The notes beneath the pieces were generated by a model, which worked only from the letters and a program-made list of their open reading frames with translations, made no database searches and was not told the DNA's origin. Both the position numbers and the translations under genes were made by a program. Below, one piece after another: positions 42,898-51,021 of a stretch of 64,000 nt of DNA (positions are counted from its first letter, which is position 1; each line of letters starts with the position of its first letter). The DNA comes from Gibbsiella quercinecans (GTDB lineage: Bacteria > Pseudomonadota > Gammaproteobacteria > Enterobacterales > Enterobacteriaceae): contig NZ_CP014136.1 of NCBI RefSeq assembly GCF_002291425.1, positions 1,674,001-1,738,000 on the forward strand, in the 5' to 3' direction.

Positions 42898-43281
42898 ATG
42901 AAAAGTGAATATATCGATCGCCCGGCGGTGCTGGCAGAGGTCAACGCCGCCTTTTACCGCTACGAGCAGGCACTGATCGGCAACGATGTGGAAGTGCTTG
43001 ATGAGCTGTTCTGGCACGATAGCCGCACCGTGCGCTACGGCGCGACGGAGAACCTGTACGGTATCGAGCAGATCCGTGATTTCCGCCTCAAGCGCCCTTC
43101 AAAAGGGCTGGATCGCCAGTTGGAAAACACCGTCATCACCACCTACGGCGATGACATGGCGGTGGCCAGCACGGAATTCCGCCGTGAAGGCAGCGATCGC
43201 ATTGGCCGGCAGATGCAAACCTGGGTGAAGCTGCCGTGCGGCTGGCGCATCGTGGCAGCCCACGTCAGCCTGATGGGCTAG
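42898..43281 (+). CDS. hpxZ: HpxZ, AtzH-like protein (DUF3225)
   Basis: 127 residues, SnoaL/NTF2-like fold. Motifs AAFYRYEQALIGNDVEVLDELFWHD and FRREGSDRIGRQMQTWVKLPCGWRIVAAHVSLMG are characteristic. Homologues accompany AtzE-type amidases and hpxWXY. Last gene of the plus-strand hpx operon; its stop is 7 bp from the stop of the convergent reductase gene with no terminator room. Confidence 0.9.
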   Translation: MKSEYIDRPAVLAEVNAAFYRYEQALIGNDVEVLDELFWHDSRTVRYGATENLYGIEQIRDFRLKRPSKGLDRQLENTVITTYGDDMAVASTEFRREGSDRIGRQMQTWVKLPCGWRIVAAHVSLMG

Positions 43282-43288
43282 ACTGCCG

Positions 43289-44167
43289 TCAGCACCAATA
43301 GGCCATAAAGTTCACTGCGTCGCGATCAAGATCGCATTCTGCGATCAGATAACGGCGCAGCGCCTTCACGGTGGAGGATTCCGCCGCCACCCAGGCGTAA
43401 AAACCGTTCCCGCCGGCGGCGCGCTCCCACAATAGATCGCCTCCCAGGCTGTTTTCCGCCAGCGACTGGGCGGCGGCGCGCGCAGTCGCCGGTATTTCCA
43501 CGTGCCTACGCACCGCATCAAGCAATTGCGCCCCGTGCCGCTGCGGCGAACCGCCATCGCGCGGCAGCCAGTGAACCTCGGCAAACGGGAACTGCGCCAC
43601 GCTGATGCAATCGCCGCTGGCCGGCACTTCGAAAAACGCCTGCACCCGCGGCGGGTTAGCCTGCTGCGCCAACTGTTCAAGGATGCCCATCGCCGCCGGC
43701 AACGCCGTTTCATCGGCAATCAGTAGCGCCTGTTGCAGGTGTGCTGGCGGCACCCACTCATAGCCGCCGCTATCGCCGGCAAATTCCGCATCTGGCGCCA
43801 CCACCTGCAGCGTGGCGCCGGCTTCAGCGTGGGTGGCCCATGCCGAAGCCGGGCCATTCACGCCGTGCAGCACGAACTCAACGTCCAGCTCCTGCTGCGC
43901 CTGGCGCAACCCGCGCAGGGTATAGGTGCGCATGATCGGCCGCTGCGCTTTCGGCAACGCCATATAACGGCGATACCAGTCGTCGCTGTTTTCCAGCCGT
44001 GAACGTTGGCCGTCTTCGGCGGGGAACAGCAGCTTGATGCGCTGATCCGGCGCCTCGAGCTTCATCTGGTGCACCTGCGGCCCGCTGAATACGCAACGTA
44101 CCAGCGAAGGCGAAATACGCACTTTCTGCTTCAGAGTAATATCAAAAATACGGTAGCTGGCGGCCAT
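43289..44167 (-). CDS. Siderophore-interacting FAD/NADPH ferric reductase (YqjH/ViuB family)
   Basis: 292 residues. FAD_binding_9 domain with IMRTYTLRGLRQAQQELDVEFVLHGVNGPASAWA (Arg-x-Tyr-Thr FAD motif), then a C-terminal SIP domain (LLIADETALPAAMGILEQL; FYAWVAAESSTVKALRRYL). Such cytoplasmic enzymes release iron from imported ferric siderophores. Start at 44167 with GGAG upstream. No Fur box is obvious in the 77 bp before it, and it may be read through from the allantoinase gene. Its place in a purine cluster is unexpected. Confidence 0.88.
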   Translation of the reverse strand: MAASYRIFDITLKQKVRISPSLVRCVFSGPQVHQMKLEAPDQRIKLLFPAEDGQRSRLENSDDWYRRYMALPKAQRPIMRTYTLRGLRQAQQELDVEFVLHGVNGPASAWATHAEAGATLQVVAPDAEFAGDSGGYEWVPPAHLQQALLIADETALPAAMGILEQLAQQANPPRVQAFFEVPASGDCISVAQFPFAEVHWLPRDGGSPQRHGAQLLDAVRRHVEIPATARAAAQSLAENSLGGDLLWERAAGGNGFYAWVAAESSTVKALRRYLIAECDLDRDAVNFMAYWC

Positions 44168-44244
44168 CTTAGCGACTCTCCTGGGATCAGTACGTTGCCA
44201 TAGTAGGCGACTTCCGCCGCCCGGGAAAGTCCCCCCAACCCGGC

Positions 44245-45186
44245 TTAACAACCGGGATAGGGATGGTGCTGCAACCAATGTTCAGCAATATCCTGGCGGC
44301 GGCAGATCCAAACGCGATCGTGCTGCTGAATGTAATCCAGGAAGCGCTGCAAGGCGCGGAACTTGCCGGGGCGCCCCAGCAGGCGGCAGTGCATGCCGAT
44401 CGACAGCATCTTCGGCGCGTCTTCGCCTTCCTGATACAGCACATCGAAGCTGTCTTTCAGGTAGGTAAAGAACTGCTCGGCGGTATTAAAGCCCTGCGGG
44501 GAAGCAAAGCGCATGTCGTTCGCTTCCAGGGTGTAGGGCACAATCAGGTGCGGTTTCTTTTCACCGTTGGCGCATGCCACTTCGGTCCAGAACGGCAGAT
44601 CGTCGCCATAGTAATCGCTGTCGTACAGGAAGCCCCCCTGTTCAACCACCAGCCGCCGGGTATTGGGGCTATCGCGCCCGGTATACCAACCCAACGGCGG
44701 CTTGCCGAACAGCTCGCTATGCACGGCGATCGCCTGCTGCAGGTGCTGGCGTTCGGTGGCTTCATCAATATCCTGGTAGTGGATCCAACGCCAGCCGTGG
44801 CTAACCACATCGTAATCGGCGTCTTTGATCGCCTGCACCACCCGCGGGTTGCGCGCCAGCGCCATCGCCACGCCAAAGATGGTCAGCGGCAAGCCGCGGC
44901 GCTGGAACTCCTGGTGGATCCGCCAAAAGCCCGCGCGCGAGCCATACTCGTACAGTGAATCCATCGACATATGGCGCGCCGGGTAGCTGGCCGCGCCGAT
45001 GATATCGGAAAGAAACTGTTCGGAACCGGCGTCGCCGTGCAACACGTTGTTTTCCGAACCCTCTTCATAATTGAGCACAAACTGCACCGCGACGCGCGCC
45101 TGTCCCGGCCAGCCCGCGTGCGGCGGTTGCCCGCCATAACCGATAAGATCGCGGGGATAGTCTTGATTAAACGCATAGTCACTCAT
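44245..45186 (-). CDS. puuE: Allantoinase, polysaccharide-deacetylase family
   Basis: 313 residues. Begins YPRDLIGYGGQPPHAGWPGQARVAVQFVLNYEEGSE and holds SMDSLYEYGSRAGFWRI, VVSHGWRWIHYQD and RLLGRPGKFRALQRFLDYI. PuuE opens the allantoin ring to allantoate and is described as cofactor-independent, unrelated to AllB. Follows the racemase by 18 bp. Corresponds to hpxB of Klebsiella. Confidence 0.95.
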   Translation of the reverse strand: MSDYAFNQDYPRDLIGYGGQPPHAGWPGQARVAVQFVLNYEEGSENNVLHGDAGSEQFLSDIIGAASYPARHMSMDSLYEYGSRAGFWRIHQEFQRRGLPLTIFGVAMALARNPRVVQAIKDADYDVVSHGWRWIHYQDIDEATERQHLQQAIAVHSELFGKPPLGWYTGRDSPNTRRLVVEQGGFLYDSDYYGDDLPFWTEVACANGEKKPHLIVPYTLEANDMRFASPQGFNTAEQFFTYLKDSFDVLYQEGEDAPKMLSIGMHCRLLGRPGKFRALQRFLDYIQQHDRVWICRRQDIAEHWLQHHPYPGC

Positions 45187-45204
45187 CGATAATTCCCATT
45201 CAGA

Positions 45205-45948
45205 TTACGAATTAAAACGGCCAAACATCCCGGATAACGGCTTGGTTAACGGGTAGTCCAGATCGCCATGTTTACTGGTTTGCAAGCCCAGGCCGTGCAA
45301 CGATTCGATCATTTTCACCGCGGCGCTGACGCCGTCGATCACCGGCATCCCCAGCTCCTGCGTCAGTTCCCGCGCCAGGGTAGCCATGCCGCCGCAGCCC
45401 AGCACGATCGCCCCGCTGCCGTCGCGCTGTTTTACCTGCAGGCACTGTTCACGTACCCGCTGCTGCGCCAGGCCGCTGCCGTCTTCCAGCGCCAGCACCG
45501 GCAGATCGATAGCGTGCAGCGCGGCGCAGTGGCGCTCAAAGCCGTACTGGTGCAGCAAATGGCGCGCGATGATCAAGGTGCGCGGCAGCGTAGTCACGAT
45601 GGAAAACCGTGTAGCCAGCAGCGTCGCCGTATGCATCGCGGCTTCGGCAATGCCCACCACCGGCGCGCTCGCCAATTCCCGCGCCGCCAGCAGGCCCGGA
45701 TCGCCGAAACAGGCGATGATATGGCCCTGAACGCCGGCCTCACGCCCCGCTTTCACCTGTTGCAGCACGCCGATCGTGGCGATCGCTTCGTCAAAATGCC
45801 CTTCAATGGAAGGCGCCCCGTGCGCTGAACACACTGCGAGGATCTCGGTGCCGGGTACGGCGACGGCACGGGCGGCCGCGCCGATGGTTTCGGTCATTTC
45901 CGGGCTGGTGTTGGGGTTGATCACCTGGATCACGCAGGGGGCGTTCAT
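45205..45948 (-). CDS. hpxA: Allantoin racemase
   Basis: 247 residues, Asp/Glu/hydantoin racemase family. Two catalytic cysteines are in ILAVCSAHGAPS and IVLGCGGMA; the start IQVINPNTSPEMTETI is typical. It interconverts R- and S-allantoin so that both feed allantoinase. Start overlaps the regulator's stop (ATGA), giving the order hpxS-hpxA-puuE. Confidence 0.94.
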   Translation of the reverse strand: MNAPCVIQVINPNTSPEMTETIGAAARAVAVPGTEILAVCSAHGAPSIEGHFDEAIATIGVLQQVKAGREAGVQGHIIACFGDPGLLAARELASAPVVGIAEAAMHTATLLATRFSIVTTLPRTLIIARHLLHQYGFERHCAALHAIDLPVLALEDGSGLAQQRVREQCLQVKQRDGSGAIVLGCGGMATLARELTQELGMPVIDGVSAAVKMIESLHGLGLQTSKHGDLDYPLTKPLSGMFGRFNS

Positions 45949-46664
45949 AGCGCATCCTGCGGCTGGCTGGCGGCAAAGATGCTGGCGAAGTCCGGCGTGC
46001 CGTCCATGTCGTGCGTGAAGCGCAGGCTGGCGACGATATCATCGAAGTGATGCGCCATCTGCGCCGCCAGGCCGGAGGTATCGCCGGCACGTAGCAACGC
46101 CAGCAGATCGCTGTGATCGTGGCAGCGGCAGCCCTGCTGCCACGGGGTACCGTAGGCGGCAATCGCCAGCGAGGAGCGCAGCGTCAGTTGAGAGACCGTC
46201 TCGGTGAGCACGCCGTTGCCGGCGATGGCCTGTAACTGCACGTGGAACGCGGCCGACAGGCGAATCGCCGCCGCGCCGTCCTGATCCTGATGCGCCTGCT
46301 TTTCCTGCGCCACGATCGTCTCGATCATCAGCAAATGCTCAGCCCGGCAGTTCGCCACGATCTGCGGCAGGTTGGCGCATTCCAGCATCTTGCGCGTGGT
46401 AAACACGTCGCGCGCTTCTGCTTCGCCCGGCGTGGCAACCTGTGCACCACGCTTGGGCAATTGCGTCACCAATTGCACTGCGGCAAGGCGCTGCAATACC
46501 CGGCGGATACCGGTGCGGCTCACGCCAAAGGTTTCCGCCAGCGCCTCTTCCGGCAGTTTATTGCCCGGCAACAGCCGGTGCTCCACTATCGCTTTCACCA
46601 GCGCATTGTAAATGTGATCGTCTTTATCTTCAGTAAAGTAGGTGGCTTTGGCGCCGATCATCAT
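45945..46664 (-). CDS. hpxS: GntR (FadR/FCD)-family regulator of allantoin genes
   Basis: 239 residues. The N-terminal winged helix (DDHIYNALVKAIVEHRLLPGNKLPEEALAETFGVSRTGIRRVLQRLAAVQLV) is followed by an all-helical FCD ligand domain. ATG at 46664 with GGAGCAGC. First gene of hpxS-hpxA-puuE and divergent from the NCS1 permease; two TGTATAC-centred palindromes in the gap are likely its operators. Allantoin or allantoate is the expected effector. Confidence 0.9.
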   Translation of the reverse strand: MMIGAKATYFTEDKDDHIYNALVKAIVEHRLLPGNKLPEEALAETFGVSRTGIRRVLQRLAAVQLVTQLPKRGAQVATPGEAEARDVFTTRKMLECANLPQIVANCRAEHLLMIETIVAQEKQAHQDQDGAAAIRLSAAFHVQLQAIAGNGVLTETVSQLTLRSSLAIAAYGTPWQQGCRCHDHSDLLALLRAGDTSGLAAQMAHHFDDIVASLRFTHDMDGTPDFASIFAASQPQDAL

Positions 46665-46693
46665 GCTGCTCCGTGTCAGGTTGAATAAGTAAA

Positions 46694-46725
46694 TCGTATA
46701 CAAGAAATAATTTAATTGTATACAA
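46694..46725. promoter_or_regulatory. Two GntR-type operators
   Basis: TCGTATACAAG at 46694-46704 and the perfect 10-bp palindrome TTGTATACAA at 46716-46725, centres 22 bp apart (two helical turns), lie between divergent hpxS and permease genes. TGTATACA fits the FadR-subfamily pattern of T-G-N-any-C-A palindromes. Confidence 0.7.
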
Positions 46726-46737
46726 AAATCGAAAATA

Positions 46738-46753
46738 TGGCCTGATTCGTGCA
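46738..46753 (+). promoter_or_regulatory. Sigma54-type promoter of allantoin permease
   Basis: TGGCCTGATTCGTGCA keeps the essential GG and GC 12 bp apart, with three mismatches to TGGCACGN4TTGCW. It lies 73 bases before the permease ATG and just downstream of the palindromes, so a bound repressor would be at about -30 to -60. Confidence 0.55.
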
Positions 46754-46825
46754 AAAGACCTCTCAACCCTGTGGGTCAGAAACACCAATCAACATCTGGG
46801 TACATGCTTGAGAGGAGCACGATTT

Positions 46826-48286
46826 ATGCCAATCCCGAATACCAATTACAGCCCGAAGCTGTGCAACAAAGACCTGGCGCCAACGCGCGATCAGAACTGG
46901 AGCTGGTACAACATCTTTTCTTTCTGGATGTCGGATGTACACAGCATGGGAGGATACGTAGTGGCCGCCAGCTTCTTTGCCCTTGGCCTGGCCAGTTGGC
47001 AGGTGCTGATTTGCCTGCTGGTGGGCATTTGCATCGTGCAGCTGTGCGCCAACCTGGTCGCCAAGCCCAGCCAGATTGCCGGCGTGCCGTACGCCGTGAT
47101 TTGCCGGCAATCCTTTGGCGTGTTCGGCGCCAATATCCCGGCGGTGATCCGCGGGCTGATCGCCTTTGCCTGGTACGGTATCCAGACCTATCTGGCCGCC
47201 CATGCGCTGATGCTGGTGCTGCTGAAGTTTTTCCCGGCGCTCAATCCCCTGACGCAGCCCCATTGGCTCGGGCTTTCGGCGCTGGGATGGATCTGCTTTG
47301 GCATCATGTGGTTGCTGCAGGCCATGGTGTTCTGGCACGGGATGAATGCGATTAAGCGCTTTATCGATATTGCCGGCCCCGCGGTGTATGTGGTGATGCT
47401 CGCCCTGGCCGGCTGGATTGTATACAAGACGGGGCTGGACAATATTTCGTTCACCCTGGCAAGCAAATCCCTTTCGCCTGCGGAGCAAGGCTGGCAGATG
47501 GTGACCGCAACGGCGCTGGTAGTGTCTTACTTCTCCGGCCCGCTGCTGAACTTTGGCGATTTTGCCCGCTATGGCAAAAGCATGCGGGAAATCCGGCGCG
47601 GCAACCGCTGGGGGCTGCCGTTCAACTTCCTGCTGTTTTCCATCGTGACCGTGGTGATCGTTTCCGGCACGCAGTCGCTGTTCGGCCAGATGATTACCGA
47701 TCCCATCGAAACCGCCACGCGCGTCGGCAACGGCGTCGCGGTGGCGATTGGCCTGCTGACCATGATCACCGCGACGATCGGCATCAACATTGTGGCGAAC
47801 TTTGTTTCACCCGCCTTTGACTTCTCCAACTGTTCACCGCAAAAAATCAGCTTCCGCGCCGGCGGTATGATCGCGGCGGTCGGTTCCGTGCTGCTGACGC
47901 CGTGGAACCTGTTCCACTCCCCAGAGCTGATCCACTACACGCTGGATGTGCTCGGCGCGTTCATCGGGCCGCTGTTCGGCATCCTGGTCGTCGATTTCTA
48001 CCTGATTAAACGCAGCAACATCCACGTTGACGATCTGTTCAACGCCACGCCGAGCGGCCGTTACTGGTATCGCAACGGCTTTAACCCCAAGGCGATTATG
48101 GCGCTGCTGCCGTCGGTGGCGATCGGCCTGGCGATCAGCTTCACGCCAGGGCTGCATGACGTAGCGAACTTCAGCTGGTTTATCGGCGTGTTGCTGGGGG
48201 GCGGCTGCTACCGCTATATAGCGCGCCAGGAGTCTGCCGCAAACCACGGCAGATTATTGATGACCACAGAAATGAGCAAGGAGTAA
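46826..48286 (+). CDS. NCS1-family allantoin permease (PucI/AllP type)
   Basis: 486 residues, about 12 helices. Starts with SPKLCNKDLAPTRDQNWSWYNIFSFWMSDVHSMGGYVVAASFFALG, the NCS1 signature, with NIVANFVSPAFDFSNCSPQKISFRAGG later. It imports allantoin with a cation. ATG at 46826 follows GAGGAG. Divergent from hpxS; comparable to the permease next to hpxSAB in Klebsiella. A copy of the presumed HpxS operator lies inside the gene at 47418. Confidence 0.93.
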   Translation: MPIPNTNYSPKLCNKDLAPTRDQNWSWYNIFSFWMSDVHSMGGYVVAASFFALGLASWQVLICLLVGICIVQLCANLVAKPSQIAGVPYAVICRQSFGVFGANIPAVIRGLIAFAWYGIQTYLAAHALMLVLLKFFPALNPLTQPHWLGLSALGWICFGIMWLLQAMVFWHGMNAIKRFIDIAGPAVYVVMLALAGWIVYKTGLDNISFTLASKSLSPAEQGWQMVTATALVVSYFSGPLLNFGDFARYGKSMREIRRGNRWGLPFNFLLFSIVTVVIVSGTQSLFGQMITDPIETATRVGNGVAVAIGLLTMITATIGINIVANFVSPAFDFSNCSPQKISFRAGGMIAAVGSVLLTPWNLFHSPELIHYTLDVLGAFIGPLFGILVVDFYLIKRSNIHVDDLFNATPSGRYWYRNGFNPKAIMALLPSVAIGLAISFTPGLHDVANFSWFIGVLLGGGCYRYIARQESAANHGRLLMTTEMSKE

Positions 48287-48361
48287 CTGCAGCGGCGTGG
48301 TGGTTGGCCTCTTTCGCCTTGCCGGCAGTACGACGCTAGGCGGTGTCCCACCTCGCCGCCA

Positions 48362-49060
48362 TTATCCGTGGCCATTTACCCGGCGGTACATCCGCCGGGG
48401 ATGGCCAATTTTCCCGTACTGCATTTCGACCACCAGAAAACCAGCTTCTACACTATGTTCCAGATAACGACGGGTGGTGGTTTTACTTAAGCCCGTTTCG
48501 CTGACGACGTCATCGACGGAAAAACAGCGCCCGGCCTCATCGGCAAACAGTTTTTGTATCAGCGCCAGCGTATTCTCTTCAATCCCTTTGCTGCCGTTAT
48601 CCTGGCGGTAGTTCTTCGCCTGCAACTGATAGAGCGAATCGACGTTTTGCTGATCGACGATTTTCCACACGCGCTGCTGTTCGACGAACTGCACAAAACG
48701 CTCCAACGATTGGCCCAACCGCTTCCACGATACCGGTTTAAGAATATAGTCGAAGGCGCCGTTGCGTATCGCCTGGCTGCAGGTATCCATATCGCTGGCG
48801 GCGGTGATAAAAATTACCGAACAGTTGGCGCAGATAATCTGCCTATCGTTAATCAACGTAATGCCCTTGCCATCCGGCAGATAATTATCGAGCAAAACCA
48901 GTTTCGGCTGCATCCTGTCCAGCAACACCTTCGCTTCCGCCAATGACGAAGCGATCCCCACCAGCCGCAAGCGCGGATGTTTGCCGATCAGCTCTGCATG
49001 AAGCTGCGCAAGCGCGTGTTCATCTTCGATTATCAGCACGTCTATCAGTTCATGTTGCAT
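48362..49060 (-). CDS. citB: Citrate response regulator CitB
   Basis: 232 residues. Receiver domain with acidic pocket IIEDEH and phospho-Asp in LVLLDNYLPDGKG, conserved Thr/Lys in FITAASD and ILKPVSW, and a C-terminal HTH (VDDVVSETGLSKTTTRRYLEHSVEAGFL) as in CitB/DcuR. ATG at 49060 overlaps the citA end by 11 bases. It activates citS and citC-type promoters when phosphorylated by CitA. Convergent with the allantoin permease. Confidence 0.95.
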   Translation of the reverse strand: MQHELIDVLIIEDEHALAQLHAELIGKHPRLRLVGIASSLAEAKVLLDRMQPKLVLLDNYLPDGKGITLINDRQIICANCSVIFITAASDMDTCSQAIRNGAFDYILKPVSWKRLGQSLERFVQFVEQQRVWKIVDQQNVDSLYQLQAKNYRQDNGSKGIEENTLALIQKLFADEAGRCFSVDDVVSETGLSKTTTRRYLEHSVEAGFLVVEMQYGKIGHPRRMYRRVNGHG

Positions 49061-50687
49061 AATTCTGATCTTCCAGGGTCGATACGGGACGCAAGACGTT
49101 GCCCGTTTCAGGAATAAACAAAGAAAAAACCGTGCCGCGCGGCATGTTGGCGGAAACCTCAATCGAACCGCCCGACTGCGTGACATAGCTGGCGATCAGA
49201 TACAGGCCGATACCGTGATCGCCGCTGCGTTTGGTGGTCATTCCGCGCTCAAAAATATGTTCACGGATAGACGGATCGATTCCCACCCCGCGATCCGCCA
49301 CTTCAATAATCAATTCCCGCTCATTGAGCAGAATCAGCACTTCCACCGGCTCGTGCGGCAGCACGGCGCGCTGCGTCGCTTCGATGGCGTTGTCCAGCAG
49401 ATTACCGATGATCGAAATCAGCTCGGCCTCGCCCAGCAGGCGGCAGGCGCGATCCATTCGGCATGCAGGATCAAAGGCCAGTTCAACGCCCTTTTCGCCA
49501 GCGCGCGCGGCTTTCCCCAACAGCAGCCCGCACAGCGTCGGCGAGCGAAAACGCGACGAGATAAAGTCGAGCAGCTCCTGCGCATGTTCCGACTGCGCCT
49601 GAATATATCGCACCGCTTCGTCGTAGCGCTCCATATGCAGCAACCCCGAAAGCGTGGTCATCCGGTTGAGCTGCTCGTGGCGCATGATGCGCAGGTTATT
49701 GACGTAGCGTTTTACCTGGCTCAACTGCGCGCTAAGGGTGTCGATTTCATTGCGATCGCGAAAGGTGATCACCCAGCCCTGCAACTTATCTTCCAGCATA
49801 ATGCGTACCCGGCTGGCAATCACCGTCAACTGGTTGAAGCAGCAAATCTCATCGTGAGTGTCCTTTTCCAGCATCACGTCATGGACGAAGAACGGCACCG
49901 GCACAATCACCTCGCCGATTGTCAGCCCACGCAGCGCGCGCGTGGGCTGGCTTAACCCCAACAGTTTGCGCGCGGCCTGGTTAATCACTTCAATACGCGA
50001 TTCACCGTCGATGGCAATCACCCCTTCGTAGATCGACTCCATCATCGCTTTTTGCTGGCGCACCAGCAGGCCGATTTCGCGCGGCTCCAGCGAGAAGATC
50101 TGCTTTTTGATGCTGCGGGTAAAAAACCAGGAAAAAATGAACAGCGCCGCCAGCAGCAACACCGCCGCGATAAAAATGTCGATCACTTTGCCAAACGTAA
50201 TGTTGTCGAGATAGCTGGTCAGATACCCTACCGAAACAATGCCCACCACGCGCCCGTTATCGTCAAAAATCGGCGCTTTGCTGCGCAGTGAAATGCCTAA
50301 CCCACCTTTACGGATGGTGGTGATGCTTTTCCCCTGCAATACCTCTTCGTTGTCGCCGCCAATCAGCGTTTTCCCGACGACATCCGCATGGACGGAATGA
50401 AATAAATGCATGCCTTGATTATCACCGATAACAATAAAGCTGGCATCGCTGTGAGCAGCCAATTTATGCATAAATTGCGTGATCGCCGGAATATCTTTTG
50501 CCGCAACCGCCTGGCGCAAATTGGGGATAATCGCTATTTCCTCCGCCTGTATTTTTGCTCTTGCGCTCATTTCCTGGTATAGCTGCCGGCCAACATCCTT
50601 GTAATAATAAACGCCCAGCAAGACGAAAAGGCCGGATAAAAAAAGCACCAGAGAAATAAATAGTTTTATTTGAAAAGATATTTTCAT
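49050..50687 (-). CDS. citA: Citrate sensor histidine kinase CitA
   Basis: 545 residues. Helix one (FQIKLFISLVLFLSGLFVLLGVYYY), a periplasmic PAS citrate sensor to about residue 175, helix two, a cytoplasmic PAS (QKAMMESIYEGVIAIDGESRI), the phospho-His in RIMRHEQLNRMTTLSGLLHM and the ATPase (GNLLDNAIEAT, DRGVGIDP, GIGLYLI). In its periplasmic domain FIVIGDNQGMHLFHSVHADVVGK resembles CitA/DcuS citrate contacts. Divergent from citS across a 334-bp gap. The start at 50687 fits the family. Confidence 0.94.
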   Translation of the reverse strand: MKISFQIKLFISLVLFLSGLFVLLGVYYYKDVGRQLYQEMSARAKIQAEEIAIIPNLRQAVAAKDIPAITQFMHKLAAHSDASFIVIGDNQGMHLFHSVHADVVGKTLIGGDNEEVLQGKSITTIRKGGLGISLRSKAPIFDDNGRVVGIVSVGYLTSYLDNITFGKVIDIFIAAVLLLAALFIFSWFFTRSIKKQIFSLEPREIGLLVRQQKAMMESIYEGVIAIDGESRIEVINQAARKLLGLSQPTRALRGLTIGEVIVPVPFFVHDVMLEKDTHDEICCFNQLTVIASRVRIMLEDKLQGWVITFRDRNEIDTLSAQLSQVKRYVNNLRIMRHEQLNRMTTLSGLLHMERYDEAVRYIQAQSEHAQELLDFISSRFRSPTLCGLLLGKAARAGEKGVELAFDPACRMDRACRLLGEAELISIIGNLLDNAIEATQRAVLPHEPVEVLILLNERELIIEVADRGVGIDPSIREHIFERGMTTKRSGDHGIGLYLIASYVTQSGGSIEVSANMPRGTVFSLFIPETGNVLRPVSTLEDQNYAT

Positions 50688-51021
50688 GACCTTACGCACG
50701 GCAGCCAACAATGCGCCAATGTACCATCTTTTCTCACCCGCGCGCGCAGTTTGCTGGAAACTTGTGATCCCTTGCACAGCCGGTGTTGACGCGAAAAACG
50801 CCCTGTTAAACATTCTCTTTTGGAAATGTTATTAACTTGTATTTTTATTTAAAAAAACCATAAAAACCACGCCAATAATTAAGGTGTAAATCACATAGAG
50901 TAAAAGAAACCATAAAAACCATAGGCGCCATTAAAACTCTAATTTTATTATGTCGCACCTCACATTACGTGTGCCTTTGGCCATTTACCCTGTCGGAACA
51001 AAATAACCGAGGGGCTTAATC
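50688..51021. promoter_or_regulatory. citA-citS control region with 15-bp direct repeat
   Basis: A gene-free, AT-rich divergent region. AAACCATAAAAACCA occurs exactly at 50855-50869 and 50907-50921, 52 bp apart (five turns), so both lie on one helix face. They are the best candidates for CitB sites. AAGGTGTAAATCACATAG between them is a poor CRP-like match. Confidence 0.55.

Noticed and set aside
50881-50898. Possible CRP site AAGGTGTAAATCACATAG upstream of citS
   Set aside because: The TGTGA and TCACA halves are not spaced by six bases, so it does not fit the CRP consensus.
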